64,000 nt of DNA from NCBI GenBank assembly GCA_035627375.1, contig DASPLX010000037.1, positions 286,812-350,811 of the forward strand, read 5' to 3'. How positions within the stretch are numbered: the stretch's first letter is position 1; every line of letters starts with the position of its first letter. Shown piece after piece: positions 8,527 to 17,770 of this stretch. Position numbers and translations under genes: made by a program. This stretch comes from DASPLX01 sp035627375 (GTDB lineage Bacteria > Pseudomonadota > Gammaproteobacteria > Burkholderiales > Burkholderiaceae_D). The notes under the pieces are model-generated. The model was not told the origin of the DNA and ran no database searches. It saw only the letters and a list, made by a program, of their open reading frames with translations.

Positions 8527-9438
8527 ATGGACCAATTCGTCATCGAAACCGACGATCTGAGCTTGCATTACCCGCGCAAGCGCGCTCTTCACGCCTTGAG
8601 CCTCAAGATTTCGCGCGGCCGCATCCATTCGATCATCGGCGCCAACGGCGCCGGCAAATCCTCGTTGTTCCGCGTTCTGCTGGGCTTCGAGTCGCCTACC
8701 GACGGCCGGGCCCGGATACTGGGTTGCGACAGCCGGCGGCTCGACAGCCGGACACGCGCGCGTATCGGCTTCGTCAACGAGGAACATACCTTGCCCGGCT
8801 GGTTGCGCGTGGACGAGCTGTGCGACATGCAGCGCCGGCAGTATGCGAAATGGAACGAGGCGCGCTATCGCGAGGTCGTCCGCAACTTCAACGTGCAGCC
8901 GTCGCAGAAGATCGCTCAGTTGTCGCGCGGCGAGCGCGCCGGCCTGAACCTCGCGATCGCGATGGCGCAAAGCCCGGAGCTGCTGATCCTCGACGAGCCG
9001 ACGCTCGGCCTGGACGTGGTGGCCAAGCGCGCCTTCCTCGAATCGCTGATGTCCGTCGCGCAGAGCGACGAGTCGACCATCGTGTATTGCTCGCACCAGA
9101 TGGATGAGATCGAACGGGTTGCCGACAACCTCATCATTCTCGAACGCGGCGAGTTGCGGCACATGTCCGCGCCCGACGAATTTTGCGGGCGGGTCCGTCT
9201 GTGGATCGCCGATTTCCCGTTCCGGGATCCCGATCCCGATCAGCTTCCGGGCGTCCTGCAACGGCAAAAGATCGACGGGCTATGCCACTACGTCGTATTC
9301 GATCAGGCCGACGATTTCGGCGCGCGCCTGCGTCTGCTCGGAGCCCGCAGCGTGAACGCGATGCCCGTCAGCCTGGACCGCGCCGTCAACGGCTTTCTCG
9401 CGCGCGGCCATGTTTCCACCCTATCGGCCGCTGCTTGA
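8527..9438 (+). CDS. ABC transporter ATP-binding protein
   Basis: A 303-residue ATPase with Walker A GANGAGKSS, a signature loop in the variant form LSRGERAGL, Walker B LLILDEPTLGLD and the H-loop SHQ. A C-terminal ~80-residue extension follows the ATPase core. It is translated right after the YtrA-type regulator and overlaps the ribosome site region of the permease gene, so it is the energy-supplying subunit of that exporter. Substrate unknown. The LSRGE signature in place of LSGGQ is common in this exporter branch. Confidence 0.9.
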   Translation: MDQFVIETDDLSLHYPRKRALHALSLKISRGRIHSIIGANGAGKSSLFRVLLGFESPTDGRARILGCDSRRLDSRTRARIGFVNEEHTLPGWLRVDELCDMQRRQYAKWNEARYREVVRNFNVQPSQKIAQLSRGERAGLNLAIAMAQSPELLILDEPTLGLDVVAKRAFLESLMSVAQSDESTIVYCSHQMDEIERVADNLIILERGELRHMSAPDEFCGRVRLWIADFPFRDPDPDQLPGVLQRQKIDGLCHYVVFDQADDFGARLRLLGARSVNAMPVSLDRAVNGFLARGHVSTLSAAA

Positions 9439-9445
9439 AGGAGGC

Positions 9446-11293
9446 ATGATGCGTGAATTGTTCTTGAGCGAATTCCGACGCTTCGCCGGCTTGGCGGCGG
9501 TGGCGGCGGGTGTTCATCTGGTGGTGCAGATCTTCCTGAACCGCACCATGGATTTTCCGCACATGCCGTGGCAGCCGCATCTGGTGACCGCGGTCGTCTA
9601 CATGCTGTGCGGGCTGGCGCTGGCCTTGTATCAGTTCGGAACCTATCGGCAACCGAGTCGCTGGATCTGGCTGATGCACCGCCCGCTGCCGAGACTATCG
9701 ATTTTTCTCGCGCTCGGCTCGGCGTCGTTCGCATTGCTGAGTCTCGCCGTCGGCTTGCCCTTGTTGTTGACCCTGCTCGGCCTGGATCGATTCACGGCCG
9801 GCGTGGTGGATGCGCGTCACTATGTCGCGGCGATCCACGCCGTCCTGCTGGCGGCGATCGCGTGGCTCGCCGGCGCCTACACGATGCTCAACCGCAGCCG
9901 CGGCTCCATCGTGATCCTGGTGCTGCCGATGGTGATGCTGCTGCATATGGCCTCCGGTTTTGTCATGCTGGTGCCCGCGGTGCTGTGCCTGGGTTGGCTG
10001 GCGCTGATCGTCTACGGCACGTTCAAGCCCTATCGCGAGGCGCCGCCGGAAGATGCGCTCACGCTGTTTGCTACGGCGGCACCGCTGCAGATCGGCTTCT
10101 ATTTCGCGCTTTTCTGGGGCGGTTCGCTCCTGTTCCAGTACGGCCAGATCTTCATGGGCATTCACCCGCTGAACACGAACGTGCCGCCCGCCGGCGGCTA
10201 CACCGAGGCGACGCGCGCCGAGAGCCGCGACTTGTTCCGCTTGGGACTGGACGGCTCGCGGCATCCGCAAGCCGGACTCTGGCATGCTCAGGTCGCCCTG
10301 ATGGAGAGCCACGTCATCGAACCGGATCTGCCTCAGTTTCCGGTACGGCATCAGCTCAGCAACATGATCCCGCTGCAATGGACGGACAGCGCGCGGCGCA
10401 TTACGTGGACCTTCAGCCACGACGCGATGCGCTTTCACGGCGCCGATACGCGAACCGGCAAGGACCGCGGTTGGCTCGGCGCGCGCGGCATCGGCGACAC
10501 CGGCCGTTTCGACGCTCCGCCGTGGCCGCATGCCGGACGCTATCTCCTGACGCAACGGAAGGCCTTTGCCTTCGATCAGGATACCGGCGTCTTGCAGGCT
10601 GTGCTCGAGCTCCCGGCGGATGAGCGATTCGTCGCCAAGCCGAGGTTGATCGGCAACCGCGTGTTCGTGCTGAGCGATCGCCGCCTGCGTGTGTATGCCA
10701 GGAACGCGGACGATTCGGCCTCCGCGCCGGTCATGTCGATCACCGAGCAATTCAGCGTGGCGTTGCCCGATGCCGCCGGCGATCTCGACCGCGTCGATGT
10801 CGCCGAACTGGTGGACGGCATCCTGCTTTCGTTCACCTACGGGCGGCGCATGTATGACGGCATGCCCGATCCGGCGCAGACCATTCTGCACGTCGACGCC
10901 GACGGCCGGGCGCGGTTCGTCGCCCGGCGCCTGCTGGCGCACGATTTCCCGCTCCTGTTCGAACACAAGGAGTGGTGGATATCGCCGGTATTGCATGCGG
11001 TTCTCGCCTTGCCCGACCGCTGGCTGGACAAGGGAATGACGGCATACGTCGATCCATTGCGCATTCCGCGTCCGCGGCCGGCCGTGTTCGCCGCACTGGT
11101 CTTGAGCCTGTTGTCCGGGGTCGCAGCCTGCGCTTGGCTGAGCCGTACCCGGCTCGGCCGCCGTCAGCGGATTGCCTGGCTTGCTAGCTGCCTGCTGCTG
11201 GGGCCGCCGGCGCTGCTGTGCCTGATGGCGCTGCAGCGCAGGGATGCGCCGCGGCATGCGCAGCGAAAGGCTGCGGCGCCGATGGCGGCCTGA
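9446..11293 (+). CDS. ABC transporter permease with large extracytoplasmic domain
   Basis: A membrane protein of ~615 residues. About six hydrophobic helices occupy the first 240 residues. A long soluble stretch follows (~245-555), with repeated short beta-rich segments such as RLIGNRVFVLSDRRLRVYAR, which may form a propeller-like domain. Two further membrane segments end the protein (AALVLSLLSGVAACAWL and ASCLLLGPPALLCLMAL). AAGGAGG precedes two adjacent ATGs, 9446 and 9449, and the second has better spacing. It is the partner of the upstream ATPase. The large outside domain is unusual for a plain ABC-2 permease and could bind a peptide or regulate the S9 peptidase next door. Confidence 0.8.
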   Translation: MMRELFLSEFRRFAGLAAVAAGVHLVVQIFLNRTMDFPHMPWQPHLVTAVVYMLCGLALALYQFGTYRQPSRWIWLMHRPLPRLSIFLALGSASFALLSLAVGLPLLLTLLGLDRFTAGVVDARHYVAAIHAVLLAAIAWLAGAYTMLNRSRGSIVILVLPMVMLLHMASGFVMLVPAVLCLGWLALIVYGTFKPYREAPPEDALTLFATAAPLQIGFYFALFWGGSLLFQYGQIFMGIHPLNTNVPPAGGYTEATRAESRDLFRLGLDGSRHPQAGLWHAQVALMESHVIEPDLPQFPVRHQLSNMIPLQWTDSARRITWTFSHDAMRFHGADTRTGKDRGWLGARGIGDTGRFDAPPWPHAGRYLLTQRKAFAFDQDTGVLQAVLELPADERFVAKPRLIGNRVFVLSDRRLRVYARNADDSASAPVMSITEQFSVALPDAAGDLDRVDVAELVDGILLSFTYGRRMYDGMPDPAQTILHVDADGRARFVARRLLAHDFPLLFEHKEWWISPVLHAVLALPDRWLDKGMTAYVDPLRIPRPRPAVFAALVLSLLSGVAACAWLSRTRLGRRQRIAWLASCLLLGPPALLCLMALQRRDAPRHAQRKAAAPMAA

Positions 11294-11342
11294 TTCTTCC
11301 ATGCCGGGCGCGGGCCCGGCTCCAGCCATCCAAGGAGTGGAT

Positions 11343-13580
11343 ATGCTTGCTCGACTGCTTGCGGTCCGAGGGCGGCCCCGTTGCGCCCGGATATTTGAAC
11401 GAACGGCGGCGCTGGCGATATGCCTGTGCCTGATGTCGACGGCGCCGGCGCGCGCCGATCGGGCGGCGGCGTTCGAAACGCGCTCATTGCGTGCCGAATT
11501 GGACAAGAACAAGGCGTTGCCCGCCGCGCCTCGCCTGGCCGCCGCCGATCTGCTGCGGCGTACGCGCCTGCGGGAAGTGAAGCTTTCGCCGGACGGCGCA
11601 TGGGTCGCCTACCTTGAGGCGGACGGACAGAGCGCAAACCTATCGCTGCTGAACGTCAAGACGCGAGCGAAACGGCGCTTGCTCGGCGGGATCGGGCGCC
11701 AGGAACTGCATTGGGCGGCCGGCGGCGAGGCGATCTTCATGGTCAGTCCGGAAGCCGTTTCCGTGGTCTCGCTCAAGGACGGCATCGCGGCCCGGATCGC
11801 CGTGCTCGACAAGAAGCGCAACCAGGCGTTTCTCGGCGTCGACGCCAGCCGGCCGGAGCATGCACTGATCTCGGAATTCGATCGTGTCCGGCCGCTCTAC
11901 CGCGTCCTGCGCATCGGACGCGAGGGCGCGCCGGAAGTCTTGTACGAGGGGGCGCGCGAACTCCGGCATGTTCTTCTCGACGGCGACGGCAAGCTGACCT
12001 TCATCAAGGAACTCGGTCCGGAATATGAGCAGATCGTTTCGCGCCGGAACGGCGGGCGATGGCAAGAGGTGGCGCGCTGCAAGCGACTGCGCGCCTGCCA
12101 GCTCGTGGCGCTGTCGGAAGACCGCCGTTCTCTCGCGATGATGGTCAATCACGAAGATGATCGCCGCGCTCTAGTCGAGCTGGACCTGGAGAAGGGGACG
12201 CAACGGTTGGTTCATACGGATCGCAACGGATTGTCCGACTTGCGGACAGTCGTCTTGTCGCCGCGCAGCCGGCGGCCCCTGTTCGCCGTGTTCGGCATGC
12301 CGGTTCGCCGCAACGACGGCTTGACGCCGGATGCGAAACGCGCGGCCGAGGATATCGGCAAGAAATTCGCGGATAGCAGCGTTACCGTCGATCCGGCGGA
12401 GAACGCCAGATATTGGCTGATGACCGAGCGTGGCGCGCGTCTGAGCCAGGAACGCTTCTGGCTCTATGACCGCGTGCGGCGCGTCTTCGAGGAAATCCTC
12501 GCCGCGGAGCGGGCGGCGGGCAAGCCGATTCCCGAACGCGCCCTGGCACGCAAGATCCCGATTCATTACCGTGCTTCCGATGGCTTTCTCGTGCACGGCT
12601 ACCTGTCGCTGCCGCCCGGCAAGGACGCGGCGAGCCTGCCGCTGATAACGGCGGTGCACGGCGGTCCCTGGGGAAGGGTCGAGAGCGATTATTCAGCCCA
12701 CGTCCAGTTGCTGGTCAATCGCGGCAACGCCGTATTTCAACCCAACTTCAGGGCGTCGACCGGTTATGGCGACCAATACATGCTGGCCGCGCGCGGCGAC
12801 TTCGGCTACGGCCGGGTGCACAAGGACATTCTCGACGGCGTGGAATGGCTGCTCAAGCAGGGTGTCGGGGACAGGACGCGCATGGCTGTCATCGGCGACT
12901 CGTTCGGCGGCTATTCCACCTTGCTGGCCTTGTCGCACACGCCTGAGCTGTTCCGATTCGGCATGGCGGGCGTGCCGCCGTCCGATTTCGTGCGTTCGCT
13001 GCGCGACGCGGTCGCCAGCATGGACGCCGATGGAAACGATGGCGTGCCGTACAAGGTGCGGTTCGCGGACCTGGAACTCGACCTGAACGATGCGGAGCGC
13101 ATGCAGCGCCTTGCGGCGGCGGCGCCGATCAACCACACCGACAAGCTGATCCGGCCGGTGGTGCTCCTGGCGGGCGGCAAGGACGAGAAGGTGTCGATCG
13201 CCTCGGTGACGGAATATGTCGCGAAACTGCAGGGCCGGGGCAAACCGGTCAGCCTGCTGGTCGATCCGGACGAAGGTCACAATCCGCGCAAGCCGATCGT
13301 GGCGCAAGCCTATCTCCATCTGCTGGAAAAGCTGCTGCACCGGTATCTGGACGGCCCGGAACCGGCAGCGCCGGCTCCGGAATTGGCCCGCTACCTGGAG
13401 CGCAACCTGAAAGTCGACGCCGCGTTCGGCGCTACACTAGGCCGCGCTCCGTCAATTCCTTCTTCAGGTAGGCGTAGAACACCGGCGCCGCGATCACGCC
13501 GGGCAAACCGAAGATCGATTCCATCACCAGCATCGCCACCAGCAGTTCCCACGAACGCGCCTGGATATGCGAACCGATGA
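11343..13580 (+). CDS. secreted S9 family (prolyl oligopeptidase-type) peptidase
   Basis: Serine peptidase of 745 residues as read. A signal peptide is likely (hydrophobic AALAICLCLMS, then TAPARAD), placing it in the periplasm. A WD/propeller-like region comes first (~60-390), then an alpha/beta hydrolase domain with HGGPWG, nucleophile S520 in GDSFGG, D614 (GGKDEKV) and H646 (DEGHNP). The ATG at 11343 follows AAGGAG. It is 49 bp after the permease gene and probably ends the operon. The last ~49 residues are low-complexity Arg/Pro/Ser and are read antisense to the convergent permease gene, which suggests the ancestral stop near 13438 was lost. Confidence 0.88.
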   Translation: MLARLLAVRGRPRCARIFERTAALAICLCLMSTAPARADRAAAFETRSLRAELDKNKALPAAPRLAAADLLRRTRLREVKLSPDGAWVAYLEADGQSANLSLLNVKTRAKRRLLGGIGRQELHWAAGGEAIFMVSPEAVSVVSLKDGIAARIAVLDKKRNQAFLGVDASRPEHALISEFDRVRPLYRVLRIGREGAPEVLYEGARELRHVLLDGDGKLTFIKELGPEYEQIVSRRNGGRWQEVARCKRLRACQLVALSEDRRSLAMMVNHEDDRRALVELDLEKGTQRLVHTDRNGLSDLRTVVLSPRSRRPLFAVFGMPVRRNDGLTPDAKRAAEDIGKKFADSSVTVDPAENARYWLMTERGARLSQERFWLYDRVRRVFEEILAAERAAGKPIPERALARKIPIHYRASDGFLVHGYLSLPPGKDAASLPLITAVHGGPWGRVESDYSAHVQLLVNRGNAVFQPNFRASTGYGDQYMLAARGDFGYGRVHKDILDGVEWLLKQGVGDRTRMAVIGDSFGGYSTLLALSHTPELFRFGMAGVPPSDFVRSLRDAVASMDADGNDGVPYKVRFADLELDLNDAERMQRLAAAAPINHTDKLIRPVVLLAGGKDEKVSIASVTEYVAKLQGRGKPVSLLVDPDEGHNPRKPIVAQAYLHLLEKLLHRYLDGPEPAAPAPELARYLERNLKVDAAFGATLGRAPSIPSSGRRRTPAPRSRRANRRSIPSPASPPAVPTNAPGYANR

Positions 13581-14463
13581 TGCGCGCGTTCAAGAAGTAT
13601 TCGAGCTTGTGGATCACGACCAGGAACAGCAGCGAGATGACCGCGATGTTCAGCGAATGCGATAAGGCCACGATCACCAGCACGGTATTCGAAATCAGGT
13701 TGCCGATCACGGGCAGCAGGCCGGCCGCGAAGGTGATCAGGATCAGCGTCTTCGTCAGCGGCAGCTGGATGCCGGCGGCGGGCAGGACGAGCAGCAGGTA
13801 GAGGCCGGTCAGCACGGCATTGATCGCAGCGATGCGGACCTGTGCGAACACGATGCGCTGGAATGCGTCGTCGAGGTTGACGATGCGGTCGCGCAGCGCC
13901 GCGGCGAGCGGGCGCCAGGCATGCTCCGGGGCGGCTTCGCGCAGGGCGATCATGGCGCCGATGATCATTCCGATCAGAAGATGCGCCGCCGTGCGCCCGG
14001 CCTCCTCTCCGAGCGACTTCGCCTCGACCGCATGTTCGCGCAGCCAGGACGTGATCATCTCGCGCAGGGCGTCGGCATCATCCGGCAAGTGATCGCGCAG
14101 CCAGGCCGGAATCTGCTGGCGCGACGCTTCGATGATGTCGGCCATTTTCTGCAGCAATACTTGCATGTTGCCGGCGTCGCTCTGGAAGAAGGAGACCGCG
14201 CCCCAGGTGGCAAGCGACAATGCCGTCACTACGATGGCGCCGAGCGCGGCGACCGCGATCATGCGCGCACGGCCGCCGCTGATCTTGCGCTCCAGCAGCG
14301 GCGCCAGCAAGTGCACGAGCGAGTACACCAGCAGTCCGGCCAGCAAGGCGCTCAACAGTCCCCGGTACAGGGTGATGAACAAGGCAAGCGCCATCAAGAG
14401 ATAGGACGCGAGGACGGTCGGTTCGAGTTTTTTCCTGTCGGTCATGGTAGGGGATATGGGCAC
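13432..14463 (-). CDS. AI-2E family transporter (PerM/YdiK-like)
   Basis: Inner-membrane protein of 343 residues with about seven to eight hydrophobic segments, for example LLMALALFITLYRGLLSALL near the N-terminus and LTKTLILITFAAGLLPVIGN in the C-terminal half. The PVIGNLISN stretch is typical of the family. Members have been linked to autoinducer-2 export or sodium/proton exchange, but the substrate is not predictable. The start could be the ATG at 14463 or one at 14445 (MTDRKKLEP); neither has a strong ribosome site. Its 3' end overlaps the convergent peptidase gene by 149 bp. Confidence 0.87.
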   Translation of the reverse strand: MPISPTMTDRKKLEPTVLASYLLMALALFITLYRGLLSALLAGLLVYSLVHLLAPLLERKISGGRARMIAVAALGAIVVTALSLATWGAVSFFQSDAGNMQVLLQKMADIIEASRQQIPAWLRDHLPDDADALREMITSWLREHAVEAKSLGEEAGRTAAHLLIGMIIGAMIALREAAPEHAWRPLAAALRDRIVNLDDAFQRIVFAQVRIAAINAVLTGLYLLLVLPAAGIQLPLTKTLILITFAAGLLPVIGNLISNTVLVIVALSHSLNIAVISLLFLVVIHKLEYFLNARIIGSHIQARSWELLVAMLVMESIFGLPGVIAAPVFYAYLKKELTERGLV

Positions 14464-14677
14464 CGCAAAGCCGGTCGGTGCATCTTAGCAATAATTGCTT
14501 GAAATGCATTACCCGGCAAGACCAAGGGCGAGCAACTTCGCGTTTCTTCTCCCATAAATTAGGTAGTTTTAACGATTTTCCACATAAAAATTCAGTAAGC
14601 CGCGAATAATTCCTTTAGCAAGACACTATAATCAATTGCTTTGTGGCAAGATAATTGTTCCGGCATTATTGAGCGTC

Positions 14678-16390
14678 ATGAACAAGCATTCATTGCGGCA
14701 GCAACTCGTGCTGCCGTTCGTTTTTCTGGTGATCTTCGTCTCCGCAGCGATCGGCTGGGTGTCGTTTCGCGCCGGCGAACATGCCGTCGCCGAATTGACG
14801 CGCCGCGTGCTGGTAGATATGGTCAGCCGTATCGGCGCCGCGACCGAGCAGCATCTGCAAGCCGCCCTGACCGTCCTGCAGGCGGTCGAACCCGATCCCA
14901 AGACCGTTCCCAAGATCCAGCCGTTCACGGATAACTTGAAGACGCTCGAGGAGCGCCTCTGGATCGCCAGCGGTCTGTTCATGGGCGTGAACAACTATGT
15001 CTATTTCGGCGGCACCGACGGCCGTTTCGTCGGCGTCAAGCGCGTCAACCGCGATCTCGTCGAACTTTCCTTGCGCGAATCGGGCAAGGGCAGGCGCACC
15101 GTGTATTCGGTCCAGGCGCCCGGCGATCGCTCCAAGATATTGCGCAGCGACGGCTATGATCCCCGTGTCCGGCCCTGGTACCGGGCGGCGTTCGAGCAAG
15201 CGGCGCCGGTCTGGTCCTCGGTCTATAACGATTTCACCACCAGGGAGCCGACGATCACGCTCGCCAAGCCGGTCTACCGAAGCGATCGCAGCCTGGCCGG
15301 CGTCATGGCCACGGATGTCACGCTGAAGACGTTGACGGACTTCCTGCGCACGTTATCGGTCAGCAAGAGCGGCGTGGCCTTCTTGATGGATAACGACGGT
15401 TACATGATCGCGACGTCGGGCGACGAATTGCCGTTCAAGATGGTCGACGGCTTGCCCCAGCGCATGCTCGCATCCGAGATGAAGACCGGCTTGATCCGCG
15501 AAGCGCATGCCAAGGTGATCGAATGGCAGCGCAATGGCGAGAACTTGCGTACGCCCCTGGCGCGCGACCTCTGGGGCGACTCCGGCATCGTCGAGATCGG
15601 CGTCGCGCGGCTCGGCGAAAAGTACGGCGTCAATTGGCTGACGGTGGTCGTCATTCCGCGCAGCGATTTCATGGGCGACGTCACGCGCAGCCTGTACCAG
15701 GGCATCGTCATCGGCGGCATCTGCGTGTTGCTCGCGCTGATGACCGGCTTGATTCTCTTGAATCGCGTTCTGCGCGACATCCGCGCGCTCACCAATGCCG
15801 CGCAGCAGGTCGGCAACGGCGAGCCGCTGCCGACGCTGAATATCCGACGCCGCGACGAGCTGGGTCAGTTGGCGCAGACGTTCAGCGAAATGGAACACAA
15901 TCTGCGCATCGACAAGCTGACGGCGGTCTTCAATCGCGAATCGCTCAACGCCCAGGTATCGTTCCTGCATCGCCAAGCGGCGCAGATGCCGCCGCAGGCC
16001 GTCACTTTCGCCTTGCTGTTCATCGATCTCGATCATTTCAAGTCGATCAACGATCACTACGGCCACGCCGCCGGCGATCAGACCCTCGTCACGGTCGCCG
16101 CGCGTCTGAAATCCGCGGTCCGGGCGACCGACGTGGTGGCGCGCTACGGCGGCGACGAGTTCGTTATCCTGCTCAAGGGCGTCACCAAGCTCGACGATGT
16201 CATCGAGTCCAGCGACAAGATCCGCGAGATCGTGGAAGAGCCGATCAGGTTGGAGCACGGTACCGTGCGGGTCGGGGTGTCCCTCGGCTGGGCCATGTTC
16301 CCGGAGGACGGTACGGATACCAAGACCTTGCTCAAGGTTGCCGATTCGCGCATGTTCCAGACCAAGAAGATCCGCAAGGCGGCACGCTGA
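14678..16390 (+). CDS. membrane diguanylate cyclase (Cache-HAMP-GGDEF)
   Basis: A 570-residue membrane sensor that makes cyclic di-GMP. The N-terminal helix is LVLPFVFLVIFVSAAIGWVS. A periplasmic double-Cache domain follows (~35-335; RPWYRAAFE and ATDVTLKTL are typical). The second membrane helix is near 345-367, then HAMP, then GGDEF with YGGDEF at 490-495 and the inhibitory RATD five residues before GGDEF. The ATG at 14678 was preferred over the upstream in-frame TTG/GTG-like starts because the protein then begins with a normal signal anchor. A -10 like TATAAT lies at 14627-14632 without a clear -35. Cache domains commonly bind small organic acids or amino acids; the ligand is unknown. Confidence 0.92.
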   Translation: MNKHSLRQQLVLPFVFLVIFVSAAIGWVSFRAGEHAVAELTRRVLVDMVSRIGAATEQHLQAALTVLQAVEPDPKTVPKIQPFTDNLKTLEERLWIASGLFMGVNNYVYFGGTDGRFVGVKRVNRDLVELSLRESGKGRRTVYSVQAPGDRSKILRSDGYDPRVRPWYRAAFEQAAPVWSSVYNDFTTREPTITLAKPVYRSDRSLAGVMATDVTLKTLTDFLRTLSVSKSGVAFLMDNDGYMIATSGDELPFKMVDGLPQRMLASEMKTGLIREAHAKVIEWQRNGENLRTPLARDLWGDSGIVEIGVARLGEKYGVNWLTVVVIPRSDFMGDVTRSLYQGIVIGGICVLLALMTGLILLNRVLRDIRALTNAAQQVGNGEPLPTLNIRRRDELGQLAQTFSEMEHNLRIDKLTAVFNRESLNAQVSFLHRQAAQMPPQAVTFALLFIDLDHFKSINDHYGHAAGDQTLVTVAARLKSAVRATDVVARYGGDEFVILLKGVTKLDDVIESSDKIREIVEEPIRLEHGTVRVGVSLGWAMFPEDGTDTKTLLKVADSRMFQTKKIRKAAR

Positions 16391-16465
16391 TGGCGAAGCG
16401 GCATCGCCAGGAAAAGATTTTTCGCCGCACCGAGGAATATCCCTTTTGCGTTTCGCTTTATTCGG

Positions 16466-16471
16466 TATAAT
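16466..16471 (+). promoter_or_regulatory. -10 element of cold-shock gene promoter, long leader
   Basis: A perfect TATAAT 114 bp before the start codon. The -35 is poorly defined (TTGCGT at 16446 is too close). If used, it gives a leader of about 108 nt, as in cspA-type mRNAs that sense temperature by folding. Confidence 0.45.
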
Positions 16472-16585
16472 GGCCGGATCGTTGGAGATTCGAGTTGTAG
16501 TGCAGTATCAGTCTGTCATTTCTGCTTGCTTCAAATACGATGCATCGGGCGAAGGCCTTGTTTAAACTTGTAATTGGGAAATGAT

Positions 16586-16789
16586 ATGGCAACTGGCACT
16601 GTAAAATGGTTCAATGACTCCAAGGGCTTTGGTTTCATCACTCCGGACGAAGGCGGCGAAGATCTGTTCGCGCACTTCTCCGCGATTCAAACCACCGGCT
16701 TCAAGACGCTGCAGGAAAACCAGCGCGTTTCTTTCGAAGTGACGGCTGGCCCGAAAGGCAAGCAAGCTTCGAACATTCAGAAGCTGTAA
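16586..16789 (+). CDS. cspA: cold-shock protein, CspA family
   Basis: A 67-residue single OB-fold nucleic-acid chaperone. RNP1 is visible as KGFGFITP and RNP2 as DLFAHFSAI. The protein begins MATGTVKWFND and has the full family length. An in-frame TTG four codons earlier is unlikely as the start. The gene has its own -10 upstream and a strong terminator directly after, so it is monocistronic. I cannot say from sequence whether it is cold-induced or constitutive; several paralogues are usual in these bacteria. Confidence 0.97.
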   Translation: MATGTVKWFNDSKGFGFITPDEGGEDLFAHFSAIQTTGFKTLQENQRVSFEVTAGPKGKQASNIQKL

Positions 16790-16805
16790 GCTCAGAATGC
16801 ATAAG

Positions 16806-16834
16806 AATCCCCGGCTGGTCCGGGGATTTTTTTT
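16806..16834 (+). terminator. Rho-independent terminator of cspA
   Basis: A perfect 9-bp stem AATCCCCGG/CCGGGGATT with a 5-nt loop, followed by eight T, 17 bp after the stop codon. Confidence 0.93.
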
Positions 16835-17020
16835 GTCCAATGCTTGCCATAATAACAATGTCCGCGCTCTCTACATGTGGTATTTCCGCATTGAAATAGA
16901 AAGACGGCTAGCGCATGAAAAAATCCGGCGTATGCTGTAGAAATGCATCGGTCGTCTCGATGCAGGCGCAGGATTGATACGAAACACATATCCGGAAGGC
17001 TGTCGCGGGGAGGACGGATC

Positions 17021-17752
17021 ATGGATGATGCGCATGAGCCGGCAAGCAGGGTAGGACGATTTCGGCGGTACGACTTCGATTCGATGCATTTGCAGGTCGG
17101 CAGCAGGCTGCAGCTTACCTTGTATCACGGCACCAAGCCGGCGCAGTATTTCACCAGTTTGATCGGCTATGTGAAAGACGAATACCTGCTGGTAAAGATC
17201 CCTTTCGATAATGGCTTGCCGGTGTCCTTGCTCGATGGCGAACGTTTGACCGTGCGCGCATTTTCAGGCACCAACGTATGTACTTTCTTCTCGACGGTGG
17301 AGCGGCTTTTCCTGAAGCCGCTTTATTATGTTCATCTGGCGTTTCCGCAGATGATCGAGGGAACGCCGTTGCGCCAGGCGCTGCGCGTCAAGGTGAATAT
17401 CCCGGCCACATTGACTTCTCCGACCGGCGGCGAAGCCTCGGTCGTCATCAGCAATCTGAGCGTCGCCGGCGCGCTGCTGGAGGCGGAGCAAGAGTTGGTC
17501 GAAGCGCACCAGGCGATCGAACTGGAGTTCATGCTGGTCGCGCATCTGCACGAATCCGAGAATGTCTCGATTCCCGTCCACGCCAAGGCCACAGTGCGCA
17601 ATGTGAACCTGGTGCACAAGGCGAATTCGCCGGAAGACCACGACAAGTATGCCTATGGAGTCCAGTTCATGGAACTGGAATCGTCGCATCGCATCCTGCT
17701 GCAGAATCTGGCCTACGAAGCGATGGTCGAGGATAGGCAGCGGCTGGTCTAG
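17021..17752 (+). CDS. YcgR-like cyclic di-GMP-binding PilZ protein (flagellar brake family)
   Basis: A 243-residue cytoplasmic effector. The N-terminal half is a YcgR-type beta domain (DSMHLQVGSRLQLTL, DEYLLVKIPF). The C-terminal half is PilZ with the ligand motifs R118xxxR122 (RQALR) and N145-x-S147-x-x-G150 (NLSVAG), all intact, so cyclic di-GMP binding is expected. The ATG at 17021 follows GGGGAGGA. Members slow flagella or act on other surface structures when cyclic di-GMP rises. No flagellar genes are in the window. Three cyclases in the same window could feed it, though proximity does not prove this. Confidence 0.9.
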   Translation: MDDAHEPASRVGRFRRYDFDSMHLQVGSRLQLTLYHGTKPAQYFTSLIGYVKDEYLLVKIPFDNGLPVSLLDGERLTVRAFSGTNVCTFFSTVERLFLKPLYYVHLAFPQMIEGTPLRQALRVKVNIPATLTSPTGGEASVVISNLSVAGALLEAEQELVEAHQAIELEFMLVAHLHESENVSIPVHAKATVRNVNLVHKANSPEDHDKYAYGVQFMELESSHRILLQNLAYEAMVEDRQRLV

Positions 17753-17770
17753 CAGCTCGGAGAACGAAGC

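Noticed and set aside
7583..13580. A lasso-peptide or other RiPP cluster around the S9 peptidase and the small protein.
   Set aside because: No maturation enzymes (protease/cyclase homologues) are present and the small protein has no recognisable leader. S9 peptidase plus ABC genes alone do not support it.
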